64,000 bases of DNA from Microbacterium sp. 8M. GTDB taxonomy: Bacteria > Actinomycetota > Actinomycetes > Actinomycetales > Microbacteriaceae. The stretch's first letter is position 1. Each line of letters starts with the position of its first letter. The notes below the pieces were generated by a model. It worked only from the letters and a program-made list of their open reading frames with translations, searched no databases and was not told where the DNA came from. The stretch is taken from the NCBI RefSeq assembly GCF_902506375.1, contig NZ_LR733284.1, positions 2,465,092 to 2,529,091 of the forward strand, read 5' to 3'. Both the position numbers and the translations under genes were made by a program. Positions 17,350-26,311 of the stretch are shown one piece after another.

Positions 17350-18714
17350 TCACATCGCCAGCAGGGCATCCCGAGCGGCGTGCGTCCGGTGCAGCAGGGC
17401 CTGCTCGTCCTGTGCAGCCAGCGGATCCCGGCCTGTGATGATGCGCTGACGCACCGAGGCCAGCGTCGTGGCGTCCTTGATGAACCCGCGCATGATCGGA
17501 CGGCGGTCGCCGCGGAGCCCGGCCGCCCACTGCAGGCCCGCGCGGCGCCCCGCCGGCGTCGCCAGCATCGACACCTCCTGCGGCGTGAACCACCCGGCGG
17601 CCGCGTAGTCGCTGAGGCGCGCATAGGTGAGGCGGGACTCCTCCTTGCGCAGGAGGATGATCACGACGATGAAGCCGACGAACAGCGGCACCTGCAGCAC
17701 GATGTACAGCACGAAGAAGTTGCCGATCGAGGAGGATCCGTTCCACAGCGCGTGCAGCGCCATCGCACCGAGCAGTCCTACCGCGCCGAAACCCAGCGCG
17801 CGTGCGGCGGAGGCTCCCCGCCGCGCCGCGAGACCGATCGCGAAGCCCGTCACCGAGGTGAACATCGCGTGCGCGAACGGCGACATGAGCCCGCGCAGCA
17901 CGAATGTGACGGTGAGGTCTCCGGCACCGCCCTCGATCAGGCTTATCGCGAAGTACTGGATGTTCTCGGTGAACGCGAAGCCGGCGCCGACGAGAGCGCC
18001 GTAGACGATGCCGTCGATCGGTCCGTCGAAGCTGCGTCGCGCCATGAGGAAGATCAGGAACACGCCGAGCCCCTTGGCGAGCTCCTCGACGAGCGGCGCC
18101 TGGATCACGGCGGTGAGGTCGTCGCCGCGCCGCCCGAGCAGCAGCGTGAGCAGCAGATCGACCAGCAGGGCGAGCCCCACCGCGGCGATGGCACCCCAGG
18201 CGATCGCGAAGACGATGAGGGAGCGCGGCTCCGGCTCCCAGCGGTCGATGAAGAAGACCCCGAAGAACACGATCGCGAGCGGCACGAGGGCCAGCACCAT
18301 GCCGATCATCGACGCCGCGGGCCCCAGCGCCCACACGAAGTAGGCGATCAGCCCCAGCAGCACGAAGCCGAGCACGCCGAACGCCCAGACCGAGGCGTGG
18401 CGCCCCTTCGCCGAGGGCACCGGCAGAGCGGGCACGGCCTGCACCGGCGCGGGCGGGGTATAGGTGGTGTAGGCGACCGCGCCGTGATGCTCGGGCCGTT
18501 GCGCGAGCACCGATCCGTACACCGGAGCGACCGGCGTGGAGGCCGTCTGCGGATAGCCCTGCGGCTGCACGAACTGGGGCTGCTGCGCGTACTGGGGCTG
18601 CGCGTACGGCTGCTGCGGGTACTGCGGCGAAGCGGGGGCGACGGGCGGGGCGTACGGCGAGGCCTGCGGGGCGGGGCGCTGCGCGGCGGGATCGCCGTGT
18701 CCTCCAAAGCTCAT
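17350..18714 (-). CDS. PrsW-family intramembrane metalloprotease
   Basis: 454 residues. Residues 1-105 are a Pro/Gln/Tyr-rich cytoplasmic tail with YAQPQYAQQPQ-like repeats. About eight helices follow, carrying the PrsW motifs: VEELAKG (Glu210-Glu211), FTENIQYF (Glu250), SPFAHAMFT (His282) and HALWN (His321). PrsW proteases cleave membrane anti-sigma factors in Firmicutes; the actinobacterial substrate is unknown. ATG 18714 is preceded at six bases by TAGGCT (18721-18726), with the oppositely oriented FAH gene promoter immediately adjacent. The C-terminal about 60 residues form a soluble tail. Confidence 0.85.
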   Translation of the reverse strand: MSFGGHGDPAAQRPAPQASPYAPPVAPASPQYPQQPYAQPQYAQQPQFVQPQGYPQTASTPVAPVYGSVLAQRPEHHGAVAYTTYTPPAPVQAVPALPVPSAKGRHASVWAFGVLGFVLLGLIAYFVWALGPAASMIGMVLALVPLAIVFFGVFFIDRWEPEPRSLIVFAIAWGAIAAVGLALLVDLLLTLLLGRRGDDLTAVIQAPLVEELAKGLGVFLIFLMARRSFDGPIDGIVYGALVGAGFAFTENIQYFAISLIEGGAGDLTVTFVLRGLMSPFAHAMFTSVTGFAIGLAARRGASAARALGFGAVGLLGAMALHALWNGSSSIGNFFVLYIVLQVPLFVGFIVVIILLRKEESRLTYARLSDYAAAGWFTPQEVSMLATPAGRRAGLQWAAGLRGDRRPIMRGFIKDATTLASVRQRIITGRDPLAAQDEQALLHRTHAARDALLAM

Positions 18715-18774
18715 GCCCAAAGCCTAGAGGCTCGCTCGGGCGGCGTCGCGGGCGCGGCCGGTAGCGTGGAACCC

Positions 18775-19644
18775 ATGCGGTTCGCTCATCTGCGCCGTCC
18801 CGAGTCCGACATCCCCGTCCTCGCCGTCCTCGACGACGCCGGCGCGACGCTCGTCTCCGATCTCGTGGATCCGGCCCCTGCCACACTCCAGCAGCTCATC
18901 GAGGGCGGCGACGACCTTCTCGCCCGCGTGCGCACCGCGCACGCGGAAGGCGCCGCCCCGGTGCACTCCCTCGACGGATTCGGGTTCAGTTCGGCGGTGC
19001 TCGCTCCCCCGGTCGTGCTGGCCGTCGGACTGAACTACGCCGCCCACTCGAGCGAGCTCGGGCTCAAGACCGACACCGCTCCCACCGTCTTCACCCTGTG
19101 GCCGAACTCGCTCACCGGGCACGAGCAGACCACCTCGTGGCCGCGGGCGCTGTCCGAGTCGGTCGACTACGAGGCGGAGCTCGGCGTGCTGATCGGGGCG
19201 GCCGCCAAGGACGTCTCCGCCGAGGACGCACTCGACCACGTCTGGGGCTACACGGTCGTCAACGACATCACCGCCCGCGACATCCAGTTCGCCGAGGCGC
19301 AGTGGTCGCGCTGCAAGTCCTTCGACGGGTTCTCCCCCACCGGGCCGGTGGTGGTCACCGCGGACGAGATCCCGGATCCGCAGGACCTGCACATCTGGAC
19401 CGTGGTCGACGGCCACACCGTGCAGGACGCATCGACCGCGCAGATGGTGCGGCCCGTGTCGGCACTGATCGCGCACCTGTCCCGCTCGCTCACGCTGCGC
19501 CCCGGGACGCTGATCTCGACGGGCAGCCCCGGCGGCGCCGGATACTCCCGCGATCCGCAGATCTTCCTGCGCGACCGCTCGACCGTCACGGTCGGCATCG
19601 ACGGCATCGGCGAACTCACCACGCACTGCCGGATCCTGGACTGA
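18775..19644 (+). CDS. Fumarylacetoacetate hydrolase (FAH) family protein
   Basis: 289 residues. FAH C-terminal fold with VGLNYAAHSSELG (84-96), metal ligands in VDYEAELGVLIG (Glu133, Glu135) and ITARDIQ (Asp164/Asp169), and RPGTLISTGSPGG. Enzymes of this family hydrolyse or decarboxylate acylpyruvates and related 2-keto acids with Mg2+; the substrate is not determined here. ATG 18775 follows TAGCGT (18762-18767) at seven bases, leaderless layout. Divergent from the PrsW gene with only 60 bases between start codons. Confidence 0.85.
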   Translation: MRFAHLRRPESDIPVLAVLDDAGATLVSDLVDPAPATLQQLIEGGDDLLARVRTAHAEGAAPVHSLDGFGFSSAVLAPPVVLAVGLNYAAHSSELGLKTDTAPTVFTLWPNSLTGHEQTTSWPRALSESVDYEAELGVLIGAAAKDVSAEDALDHVWGYTVVNDITARDIQFAEAQWSRCKSFDGFSPTGPVVVTADEIPDPQDLHIWTVVDGHTVQDASTAQMVRPVSALIAHLSRSLTLRPGTLISTGSPGGAGYSRDPQIFLRDRSTVTVGIDGIGELTTHCRILD

Positions 19645-19666
19645 CCTTCCGGCTGCGGGGGGCGGT

Positions 19667-20782
19667 TCAGCAGCCGCAGCTGCCCCCGATACGGAGATCC
19701 GTCGCCAGCCGAACGGTACGCGACGGCGCACTCCCGTCACCGGGGTCGGTCAGCAGCAGATGGGCCGCGATGCGCCCCATCAGCTCCATCGGCTGTCGCA
19801 CCGTCGTGAGCGACGGCGCCGACAGCCGGCTCGCCATGATCCCATCGAAGCCGGTCACGAGCACGTCCCGCGGCACGACGACCCCTTCACCGCGGAGCAC
19901 GTCCATCACGCGGAGCGCCGTCTGGTCGCTGCCGCAGACCAGCGCGTCGGGCAGGCTCCCCGCTCCCGCGCGTTCGCGCAGCACCGGGTAGGCGGGGAGG
20001 CGCTCGAGATCGGTGTCGTCGAGCGTCTCCGCTTCGGCGCCTCCGATGTCCTGCACCGCCGAGAGGAACCCTTCGCGGCGCTCGTCCAGGTCGTCCTCGC
20101 CGATCGCCCCGACCCACCCGAACGACCGCGCGCCGTGCTGCTCGTGCAGGTGCCGCACGAGCATCCGCATGCCTCCGGCGTTGTCGACCGTGACCCGATG
20201 TCCGATGCCCGCACGCTTGCTCAGCTGCACGACCGGGACACGCGCCGCCACCGCCTCGATGGCCGCCGTCGTCGAACGGCCGGGCAGGATGGCGAGGCCG
20301 TCCACCCGTCCCGCGGTGTCCGCGAGGTCGGACACTCCCACCCCGCCGCTCGAGAGCAGCACCGCCGTGCCGTTGCGCTTGCACTCGAGCACGAAGCCGC
20401 GCTGCACCTCGTCGACGTACAGCGGGAAGGTGCGCGGATCGCTCTCGCGCTCGTCCGCCGCGGCGTCCCACGACACGGGGTCGGCACCCAGGTCGAACTC
20501 GTCGAGGTCGATCCGCGCGGCTCCGCGCGCCGGCGCCGACGCCCCGGGCTCCTCGTCGAGCAGCATGTCGAAGAGATGCAGCCCGAGCACCCCGGTCCGC
20601 CCCCGTGCGAGGCTGCGCGCGGATCCGCTCGGCACGTAGCCGATCTCGCGCGCCGCCTCGAGCACGACCCGACGGGTGTCCTCGCGCACCCGGTCGGGGC
20701 GGCGGAACGCGAACGAGACCGTGGCGATCGACACGCCGGCGCGCTGCGCGACGTCATAGACGGTGGGGCGGCTCGACGCCAT
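19667..20782 (-). CDS. LacI-family transcriptional regulator
   Basis: 371 residues. N-terminal LacI helix-turn-helix TVYDVAQRAGVSIATVSFAFRRPDRV (about 7-32) and hinge helix SARSLARGRTGVLGL, then a periplasmic-binding-protein-like ligand domain (LAILPGRS, VTGFDGIMASRLSAPSLTTVRQP near the C-terminus). It ends in Gly-Ser-Cys-Gly-Cys. Last gene of the sugar operon, 39 bases after the GH3 gene on the same strand. It most likely represses the island through the two operator copies at 25808-25853, inducer being the imported or cleaved sugar. Confidence 0.9.
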   Translation of the reverse strand: MASSRPTVYDVAQRAGVSIATVSFAFRRPDRVREDTRRVVLEAAREIGYVPSGSARSLARGRTGVLGLHLFDMLLDEEPGASAPARGAARIDLDEFDLGADPVSWDAAADERESDPRTFPLYVDEVQRGFVLECKRNGTAVLLSSGGVGVSDLADTAGRVDGLAILPGRSTTAAIEAVAARVPVVQLSKRAGIGHRVTVDNAGGMRMLVRHLHEQHGARSFGWVGAIGEDDLDERREGFLSAVQDIGGAEAETLDDTDLERLPAYPVLRERAGAGSLPDALVCGSDQTALRVMDVLRGEGVVVPRDVLVTGFDGIMASRLSAPSLTTVRQPMELMGRIAAHLLLTDPGDGSAPSRTVRLATDLRIGGSCGC

Positions 20783-20821
20783 GAGCACCTCGCTTTCGGA
20801 GCGATTCTACTGAGCGGGCGG

Positions 20822-22660
20822 TCAGCCGATCCTCAGGCCCGTGCCGCGGCGGAAGACCGGATCCTCCGTGCCGTCGGGGACGTCGGCGAAGGCGGCCCGC
20901 ACCGCGTCCATCGACCGCGGGATGTCGACGGGGAGGACGCCGCGCGGCGGGACCCGCCCGGAGAGCGCCGCGAGCAGGGCCGCGTCCGAGCTGCCGAACT
21001 CGACCGCGATCGCGGCGGCGAACGGCACGAGCGGCGTGAGGATCGCGGGACGGTCCAGGTTCACCACGACCACGAGCGGGCAGTGCTCCGCGATCCGGCG
21101 CAGTCGCACGATGAGCCCCGGCGGGAACTCGAGCGACCCCTGGTGGAACCAGGCCTCGAGGAAGAGGTCGTCGCGGGGCTCGAACGGCGCCCCGATCCGC
21201 ACCAGGGCGAGGTCCGCGTCCTCCGGGGCCGCGACCCGATCGGCGTACTCGGCGAGCGCCGGAGTCGCGACGCCCTCGGCGTAGATCCTCGGCCTCCCGC
21301 TCCGGAACAGCGGGAGCGTGCCGTCCCGGTTCTGCAGCACGGTGAGGGATTCGGCCTGGGCTCGCTCCCCCTCGACGCGGAACTCCGCGGCGCCCACGAT
21401 GCGCTCGGCCTCGTCCTCGTCCACGTACGGGTCGTCGAAGAGGCCGAGGCGGAACTTCACCAGCAGGATCCGCCGCGCCGACCGGTCGATCCGCTCCTCG
21501 CCGACCGCCCCCTCGGCGAGGAGCTCCAGGAGCAGCTCGACGCACTCCTCTCCGCCGAACTGATCGACACCCGCGTCGAGCAGCCGCAGCAGCCGCTCCC
21601 TCGGGCTCAGCTCCTCGACGCCCCAGGCGCGCGCCGGCAGCACCTGATCGCCGACGTGGTTGTCGTTGATCAGCTCCCAGTCGCTGAGGACGACGCCGTC
21701 GTAGCCCAGTTCCTCCCGCAGCAGGTCGGTGACGATCTGCCGGCTGTAGCTGAAGCCGACCTCCTCGATCGGCTCGCCGTTGCGCACCAGCCCTACCGGC
21801 ATCCCGTAGTACGGCATGATCCCCGCCGTCCCCCGCCGGATCGCCTCGACGAACGGGCGCAGATGCTCCTCGAAGCGCCCGCCGGGGTACACCTGCTCGC
21901 GCCCGTACGGGAAGTGCGCGTCCTCGCCGTCGAGCTGCGGCCCGCCGCCCGGGAAGTGCTTCGTGATGCAGGCGACGCTCTGCGGACCGAGTTCGGCGCC
22001 CTGGAACCCCTCGAGGTAGGCGGCGGTCATCTCGGCCACGCGCTCGGCGTCGTAGCCGAACGTCTGCGCCTGGCGTCCCCAGCGCGCCTCGGTCGGCAGA
22101 TCCACCTGCGGATGCAGCGCCATCCGGATGCCCACCGCGCGGTACTCCCGCCCGGCGATCTCGGCGAAGCGCCGCACGAGGTCGACGTCGTCCAGGGCCG
22201 CAAGCCCCAGCGGCTCGGGCCACTGCGAGAACGGACCGGCGGCGAACCCGACGCCGGAGTTCTCCACGAAGGCGTGCCGCGGATCCGTGCTGATGGTCAC
22301 CGGGATGCCGTGCGGCGTGCCGGCGGCGAGCGCCTGGAGCCGGTTGTTCCACCGCGCCCCTTCGCGGGCGCTCCGCATGCCGTGCACGTTGAAGTGCGTG
22401 AGGTGCTTGCGGAGCACGACCTCCGAGGTCGGCGACTTCGAGATGGCGCCGGGCGCCTCCTGCAGCTCGCCGTCGTCGCCGATCTCGATGACGGTGTGGA
22501 ACAGCAGCCCTACCTTCTCCTCGATCGACAGGCGGCCGAGCAGATCCTCGACCCGCTCCTGGGAGCTCAGCCGGGGATCCTCATACGGATCCATCACGCC
22601 GTTGCCGTTGAGGTCGCGGAAGCGCACACCCTCCGCCGTCGTCCGGTACTCGTCACTCAT
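20822..22660 (-). CDS. Glycoside hydrolase family 3 (beta-glycosidase), cytoplasmic
   Basis: 612 residues. GH3 barrel with SIEEKVGLL, RMALHPQVDLPTEARWGR, KHFPGGG (234-240) and the nucleophile region GVVLSDWE (Asp327), then a GH3 C-terminal alpha/beta sandwich (LTVLQNRDGTLPLF). No signal peptide, so it cleaves sugars after import. Residues 16-28 (DLNGNGVMDPYED) look like an EF-hand or dockerin calcium loop, placed before the catalytic barrel. The exact bond cannot be told; beta-glucoside or beta-xyloside are usual. Fourth gene after the ABC transporter genes, 25 bases from the permease stop. Confidence 0.9.
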   Translation of the reverse strand: MSDEYRTTAEGVRFRDLNGNGVMDPYEDPRLSSQERVEDLLGRLSIEEKVGLLFHTVIEIGDDGELQEAPGAISKSPTSEVVLRKHLTHFNVHGMRSAREGARWNNRLQALAAGTPHGIPVTISTDPRHAFVENSGVGFAAGPFSQWPEPLGLAALDDVDLVRRFAEIAGREYRAVGIRMALHPQVDLPTEARWGRQAQTFGYDAERVAEMTAAYLEGFQGAELGPQSVACITKHFPGGGPQLDGEDAHFPYGREQVYPGGRFEEHLRPFVEAIRRGTAGIMPYYGMPVGLVRNGEPIEEVGFSYSRQIVTDLLREELGYDGVVLSDWELINDNHVGDQVLPARAWGVEELSPRERLLRLLDAGVDQFGGEECVELLLELLAEGAVGEERIDRSARRILLVKFRLGLFDDPYVDEDEAERIVGAAEFRVEGERAQAESLTVLQNRDGTLPLFRSGRPRIYAEGVATPALAEYADRVAAPEDADLALVRIGAPFEPRDDLFLEAWFHQGSLEFPPGLIVRLRRIAEHCPLVVVVNLDRPAILTPLVPFAAAIAVEFGSSDAALLAALSGRVPPRGVLPVDIPRSMDAVRAAFADVPDGTEDPVFRRGTGLRIG

Positions 22661-22685
22661 CCGTGTCCCTCTCGTCGTCGTTGCG

Positions 22686-23549
22686 TCATTTCAGGCCCGT
22701 CGTCGCGACGCCCCGGATGAACCACCGCTGCAGGAAGACGAAGAGCAGCAGGATCGGGGCGATCACGAGCACGGAGCCGGCGAGCAGCAGCCCGTAGTCG
22801 GTGGCGTTCTGGCCCGTCGAGTACAGCGACAGGGCGACGGGCAGCGTGTACATGTCCTCGGTCTGGGCCGCCACGAGCGGCCACAGGAAGTTGTTCCACG
22901 ACCCCAGGAAGGTGAGGATCCCGAGCGTCGCGAGCGGGGGTCCGCACAGCGGCATCACGACCCCGCGGAAGATCCTCCACTCCCCCGCCCCGTCCAGGCG
23001 CGCCGCCTCGAGCAGCGCGTCGGGGATCCCCGCCATGAACTGGCGCATGAGGAACACGCCCAGAGGTGCGGTGATGAACGGCAGGATCAGCGCGGGATAA
23101 CTGTTGACCAGCCCGAGCTTGGAGACCATCACGAACAGCGGGACGAAGGTCACCACGCCGGGCACCATGAGCGTGGTCATCACGGCCCCGAAGAGGATGC
23201 GCTTACCGGGGAACTCCATCTTCGCCAGCGCGTACCCGACCATGGAGCAGAACACGAGGTTGCCGAGGACGGTCACGAGGGCGACGATCAGGCTGTTCGC
23301 GAAGAAGTGCCAGAAGTCCAGCGGGCCGAACCACTGCGCGTAGTTCGCGCCGGTCGGCTCCTGCGGCCACCACGTGGGCGGCCGGCGCAGGATCTCCCCC
23401 TGCGTCTTGACGGATCCGAGCACCATCCAGACGAACGGGATGAGCCAGATCACGAGGCCGACGGTGAGCACACCGTAGGAGGTCGCCCTGCCGCTCAGGC
23501 GGCGGGCACGAGGCCGGCGGCCCGCGGACGGGGTCTGTGCGAGAGCCAT
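22686..23549 (-). CDS. Carbohydrate ABC transporter permease (MalG-type)
   Basis: 287 residues, six membrane helices. The EAA loop that docks the ATPase reads EAARLDGAGEWRIFRGVVMPL. The C-terminus IRGVATTGLK is typical of MalG-like CUT1 permeases. Forms the channel with the neighbouring MalF-type permease; three bases separate the two genes. No ATPase gene is present in the island, so a shared MsiK-type ATPase elsewhere in the genome probably energises it. Confidence 0.92.
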   Translation of the reverse strand: MALAQTPSAGRRPRARRLSGRATSYGVLTVGLVIWLIPFVWMVLGSVKTQGEILRRPPTWWPQEPTGANYAQWFGPLDFWHFFANSLIVALVTVLGNLVFCSMVGYALAKMEFPGKRILFGAVMTTLMVPGVVTFVPLFVMVSKLGLVNSYPALILPFITAPLGVFLMRQFMAGIPDALLEAARLDGAGEWRIFRGVVMPLCGPPLATLGILTFLGSWNNFLWPLVAAQTEDMYTLPVALSLYSTGQNATDYGLLLAGSVLVIAPILLLFVFLQRWFIRGVATTGLK

Positions 23550-23552
23550 GGA

Positions 23553-24512
23553 TCAGTCCTTCGATCGCAGCAGGCGGAACTGCAGCAGGCTGACGAGCGC
23601 GATCACGAGGAACAGCACGTAGCTGGCCGCAGAGGCGAGACCGTATTCGCCGAACCCGAACTGCTGGTAGGTGTAGAACGCCACGGAGAGCGTCGAGTCG
23701 AGGGGCCCGCCCTTGGTCATCACGAAGGACTCCTCGAAGAACTGCAGGTAGCCGACGGAGATGAGCACGGCTCCGAGCAGGAGCGTGGGCCGCAGCAGCG
23801 GCAGGGTCACCGAGACCAGTCGCCGCCAGGGCGAGGCGCCGTCCATGATCGCCGCCTCGGTGACGTCCTCCGGGACCGCCTGGAGTCCCGCGAGGAAGAT
23901 CACCATGAGGGTGCCGACGTTGCGCCACACCGCCATGAGGATGAGCGAGGGCAGCGCGAAGGCGGGATCGTTCAGCCAGTTGGGCCCGTGGATGCCGATC
24001 GCCGCGAGCGCGGTGTTCAGCAGACCGTCGGGCTGCAGGATGTAGCGCCAGACGACGGCGACGGCCACGATGCTGGTGACCACCGGCGCGTAGAACCCGA
24101 CCCGGAAGAACGAGACGAGGCGCCCCTTGCCGCTGTTCAGCGCCAGGGCGAGCGCCAGCGCCACGATCATCGTCACGGGGATGCCGACCAGCACGAACAG
24201 TCCGGTGACACCCAGCGAGGTGAGGAATCGCGGATCGCGGAAGAGCGTGACGTACTGCTCGAGGCCGACGGCGTCGACGGCGAACGGCGAGCCGATGTCT
24301 CGGGCTGTGAAGTCGGTGAACGACATCGCGAACGAGCCCACGATCGGCACGATCATGAAGATCGCGAAGACGAGCACGAAGGGCAGGGCGAACCCCCACG
24401 CGATGAGGGCCCGCCGGCGACGGGCGGCGGCGAACGCGCCGCCGCCGCGCCGGTCGTTCCCGCCGCCGGAGCCCGCGCGGGCTGCGGCGGCGGGGAGGAC
24501 GGTGGCCGTCAT
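23553..24512 (-). CDS. Carbohydrate ABC transporter permease (MalF-type)
   Basis: 319 residues, about six membrane helices after an Arg/Gly-rich N-terminus. EAA loop VTEAAIMDGASPWRRLVSVTLPLLRP. Other CUT1 features are PFVLVFAIFMIVPIVGSFAMSFTDF near the first helix and LQFRLLRSKD at the end. Partner of the MalG-type permease downstream and the binding protein upstream; the ATG follows the binding-protein stop after one base. Confidence 0.92.
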   Translation of the reverse strand: MTATVLPAAAARAGSGGGNDRRGGGAFAAARRRRALIAWGFALPFVLVFAIFMIVPIVGSFAMSFTDFTARDIGSPFAVDAVGLEQYVTLFRDPRFLTSLGVTGLFVLVGIPVTMIVALALALALNSGKGRLVSFFRVGFYAPVVTSIVAVAVVWRYILQPDGLLNTALAAIGIHGPNWLNDPAFALPSLILMAVWRNVGTLMVIFLAGLQAVPEDVTEAAIMDGASPWRRLVSVTLPLLRPTLLLGAVLISVGYLQFFEESFVMTKGGPLDSTLSVAFYTYQQFGFGEYGLASAASYVLFLVIALVSLLQFRLLRSKD

Positions 24513-24513
24513 C

Positions 24514-25782
24514 TCACTTCAGCCCGATGGTGTCGGCATCCGACTGCAGCTTCTTGAGCGCGTCGGCGACCGATACGCCGCCGCGGCGGATCGACTCCAG
24601 GGCCTGATCGCCCTTGGCCGCCACCTGCACCCAGGAGGTCGACACGGGCGGGGCCTTCGCCGTCTTCAGCTGGGTCCCGAAGGTCGCCAGGCTCGCGTCG
24701 GAGGACACGGCCTGCTCCTTCCACGCGGCCGTCGCCGCGGGCAGGTCACCCGTCGCCGCGTAGAACTCGGCCTGCACCTTCGGCTCCGCGAGCCAGCGCG
24801 CGAGCTTCCACGCCGAGGACGCGTTCTTGCTGCCGTTGAACACCACGAGGTTCGCGCCGCCGCTGAACGACACGGACTCCTTGTCGGCGGGCAGGACTGC
24901 CGTGGCGTACTTGCTCGCGAAGTCCGCGCCGCCGACCGAGGCGAGCTGTCCTCGCAGGAACGGCCCCTCGACGACCATGGGCGTCGTTCCCGCGACGAAC
25001 TCCGACTCGACCGCGCCGGCCGAGGTGTCGGCGTTCGGATCCGCGAGCTTCTTGTCGAAGAAGCTCTTGTAGTACTCGATGCCCTTGGTCATCTCCGGGG
25101 TGTCGAGCGTCCACTTCTTGCCGTCGGTGACCTCGGCGCCCGCCGACCACGGCATCCACAGCGCGCCCTGGAACGAGTCGTTGCCCGCGGGCATGCGGAT
25201 GCCCCACGTGGCGCCGCCCCGGGACTTCATGTCCGCCGCCATCTGCTGCAGCTCATCCCACGACGTCGGAGCCTTGGTCCACCCGGCCTTCGCGGCGATG
25301 TCGGTGCGGTAGTAGAGCACGCGGGTGTCGACGTACCACGGGATCCCCGCGGCGCGATCGTTCACCTTTGTCGAGCTCACGGCGCCGTCGAAGAACCCGG
25401 AGGTGTCGATGCCGTCGGGCACGGTTGCGAAGGCGTCGCCGAAGTCGGCCATCCAGGTCGTGCCCATCATCGCGATGTCGGGGGTGTTGCCTCCGGCGAT
25501 CGCCGTCTGGATCTTGTTGTGCGCGGCGTCCCACGGGATCGCCGTCACCTTGACCGTGACGCCGGGGTTCGCCTTCTCGAAGGTCTTGACGAAGTCGGGC
25601 AGGGCCTCCCCCTCGGCACCCATCGCCCACATCGTGATCGTTCCGGTGGCCGGTGCGTCGTCGAGCCGAACCGGCGCGGCGGACGATGCCGAGGATCCCT
25701 CACTCGTACGCCCGCATCCGGTGAGTGCTATGGCGACAGCGGCGAGGGCAGCGATGCCCGTCAGAGTCGTCCGGCGTTTCAT
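24514..25782 (-). CDS. Extracellular sugar-binding lipoprotein (CUT1 ABC transporter)
   Basis: 422 residues. Lipobox IALTGC with Cys23 as the lipidated residue. Mature part has the family-1 binding protein pattern: GTITMWAMGAEGEALPDFVKTFEKANPGVTVKV, NTPDIAMMGTTWMADF, TPMVVEGPFLRGQL, WKLARWLAEPKVQAEFYAATGDLPA. Captures an oligosaccharide for the two permeases. ATG 25782 follows AAGGAGG; the longer reading from 25809 would begin inside an operator. First gene of the island. Confidence 0.93.
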   Translation of the reverse strand: MKRRTTLTGIAALAAVAIALTGCGRTSEGSSASSAAPVRLDDAPATGTITMWAMGAEGEALPDFVKTFEKANPGVTVKVTAIPWDAAHNKIQTAIAGGNTPDIAMMGTTWMADFGDAFATVPDGIDTSGFFDGAVSSTKVNDRAAGIPWYVDTRVLYYRTDIAAKAGWTKAPTSWDELQQMAADMKSRGGATWGIRMPAGNDSFQGALWMPWSAGAEVTDGKKWTLDTPEMTKGIEYYKSFFDKKLADPNADTSAGAVESEFVAGTTPMVVEGPFLRGQLASVGGADFASKYATAVLPADKESVSFSGGANLVVFNGSKNASSAWKLARWLAEPKVQAEFYAATGDLPAATAAWKEQAVSSDASLATFGTQLKTAKAPPVSTSWVQVAAKGDQALESIRRGGVSVADALKKLQSDADTIGLK

Positions 25783-25807
25783 GTCTTCCTCCTTGAAGCT
25801 CTCACGC

Positions 25808-25823
25808 ATCTAAGCGCATAGAT
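25808..25823. promoter_or_regulatory. LacI-type operator, copy 1
   Basis: ATCTAAGCGCATAGAT: arms ATCTA/TAGAT around a GCGC-like centre, the shape of LacI-family operators. Identical over 17 bases (including the following T) to the copy at 25838, and 26 bases upstream of the binding-protein start. Confidence 0.8.
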
Positions 25824-25837
25824 TTCGTCTCCTTGAG

Positions 25838-25853
25838 ATCTAAGCGCATAGAT
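25838..25853. promoter_or_regulatory. LacI-type operator, copy 2
   Basis: Second identical ATCTAAGCGCATAGAT, 30 bases from copy 1 centre to centre, about three helical turns, so two dimers could bind the same DNA face. The regulator is most likely the LacI protein encoded at the end of this operon. Confidence 0.8.
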
Positions 25854-25955
25854 TGAGGGATCGCAAGTGGTCGCGCGCGTTTCGTGCCATCAGCCATCAG
25901 GGGGCCATCCCCGCTCGCGTCCGCGGCGACGCGCGCCCGAGACCGACTGCGAGTA

Positions 25956-25997
25956 CGACAGAGGGCGGGGATCCCATCGGATCCCCGCCCTCTGTCG
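25956..25997 (-). terminator. Hairpin terminator of the small DUF4190-like gene
   Basis: Perfect 19-bp inverted repeat with a four-base loop (CATC), centred on GGGCGGGGATCC/GGATCCCCGCCC, 12 bases past the stop codon. The remaining sequence 25860-25955 holds no recognisable feature. Confidence 0.78.
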
Positions 25998-26008
25998 TGT
26001 GCGGCGTC

Positions 26009-26311
26009 TCAGCTGCCGGACACCGCTCCCTGTGAAGCAGCGACGACGGTGAACACGATGACCAGGACGGCGGCCAGCACCCCCAGAGCCGTGAGGATCC
26101 AGCCGGCGATGATCGCGATCTTCGCCGGGACGTTGTCGTACCCGACCGCGCGGCTCTGGCTTCGGGCGACGTAGCCGAGGATGAGGCCGAGCACCGACGA
26201 CACGACGAACGTGAGCACCAGGGCGACGATGCCGAGCGTCTTGCCGGGCACGGATGCAGCCGCGGGAGCGTAGGCCGGCGACGGCGCGCCGGCGGGGGGC
26301 TGAGTGGTCAT
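26009..26311 (-). CDS. Small DUF4190-like membrane protein
   Basis: 100 residues. A Pro/Ala-rich N-terminus (about 1-22) followed by two membrane helices, TLGIVALVLTFVVSSVLGLILGYVA and IAIIAGWILTALGVLAAVLVIVF, joined by a short charged loop. This matches the small DUF4190-type actinobacterial membrane proteins; function unknown. ATG 26311 follows GGAGGAAG. Monocistronic between two terminators. A -10-like TAGAGT lies at 26362-26367. Confidence 0.7.
   Translation of the reverse strand: MTTQPPAGAPSPAYAPAAASVPGKTLGIVALVLTFVVSSVLGLILGYVARSQSRAVGYDNVPAKIAIIAGWILTALGVLAAVLVIVFTVVAASQGAVSGS

Noticed and set aside
19652..19680. Terminator between the FAH and LacI stop codons
   Set aside because: Only a 7-bp stem (GCTGCGG/CCGCAGC) with a long loop that overlaps the lacI coding end; too weak to call.
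19760..22720. 986-codon plus-strand frame opposite the LacI and GH3 genes
   Set aside because: Its composition is Arg/Asp/His/Glu-rich low complexity, it has no domain, and the minus-strand genes carry clear family motifs. Typical shadow frame in 70% GC DNA.
22128..24557. 809-codon plus-strand frame opposite the GH3, MalG and MalF genes
   Set aside because: Low-complexity His/Asp/Glu/Arg sequence; the permeases on the other strand are unmistakable.
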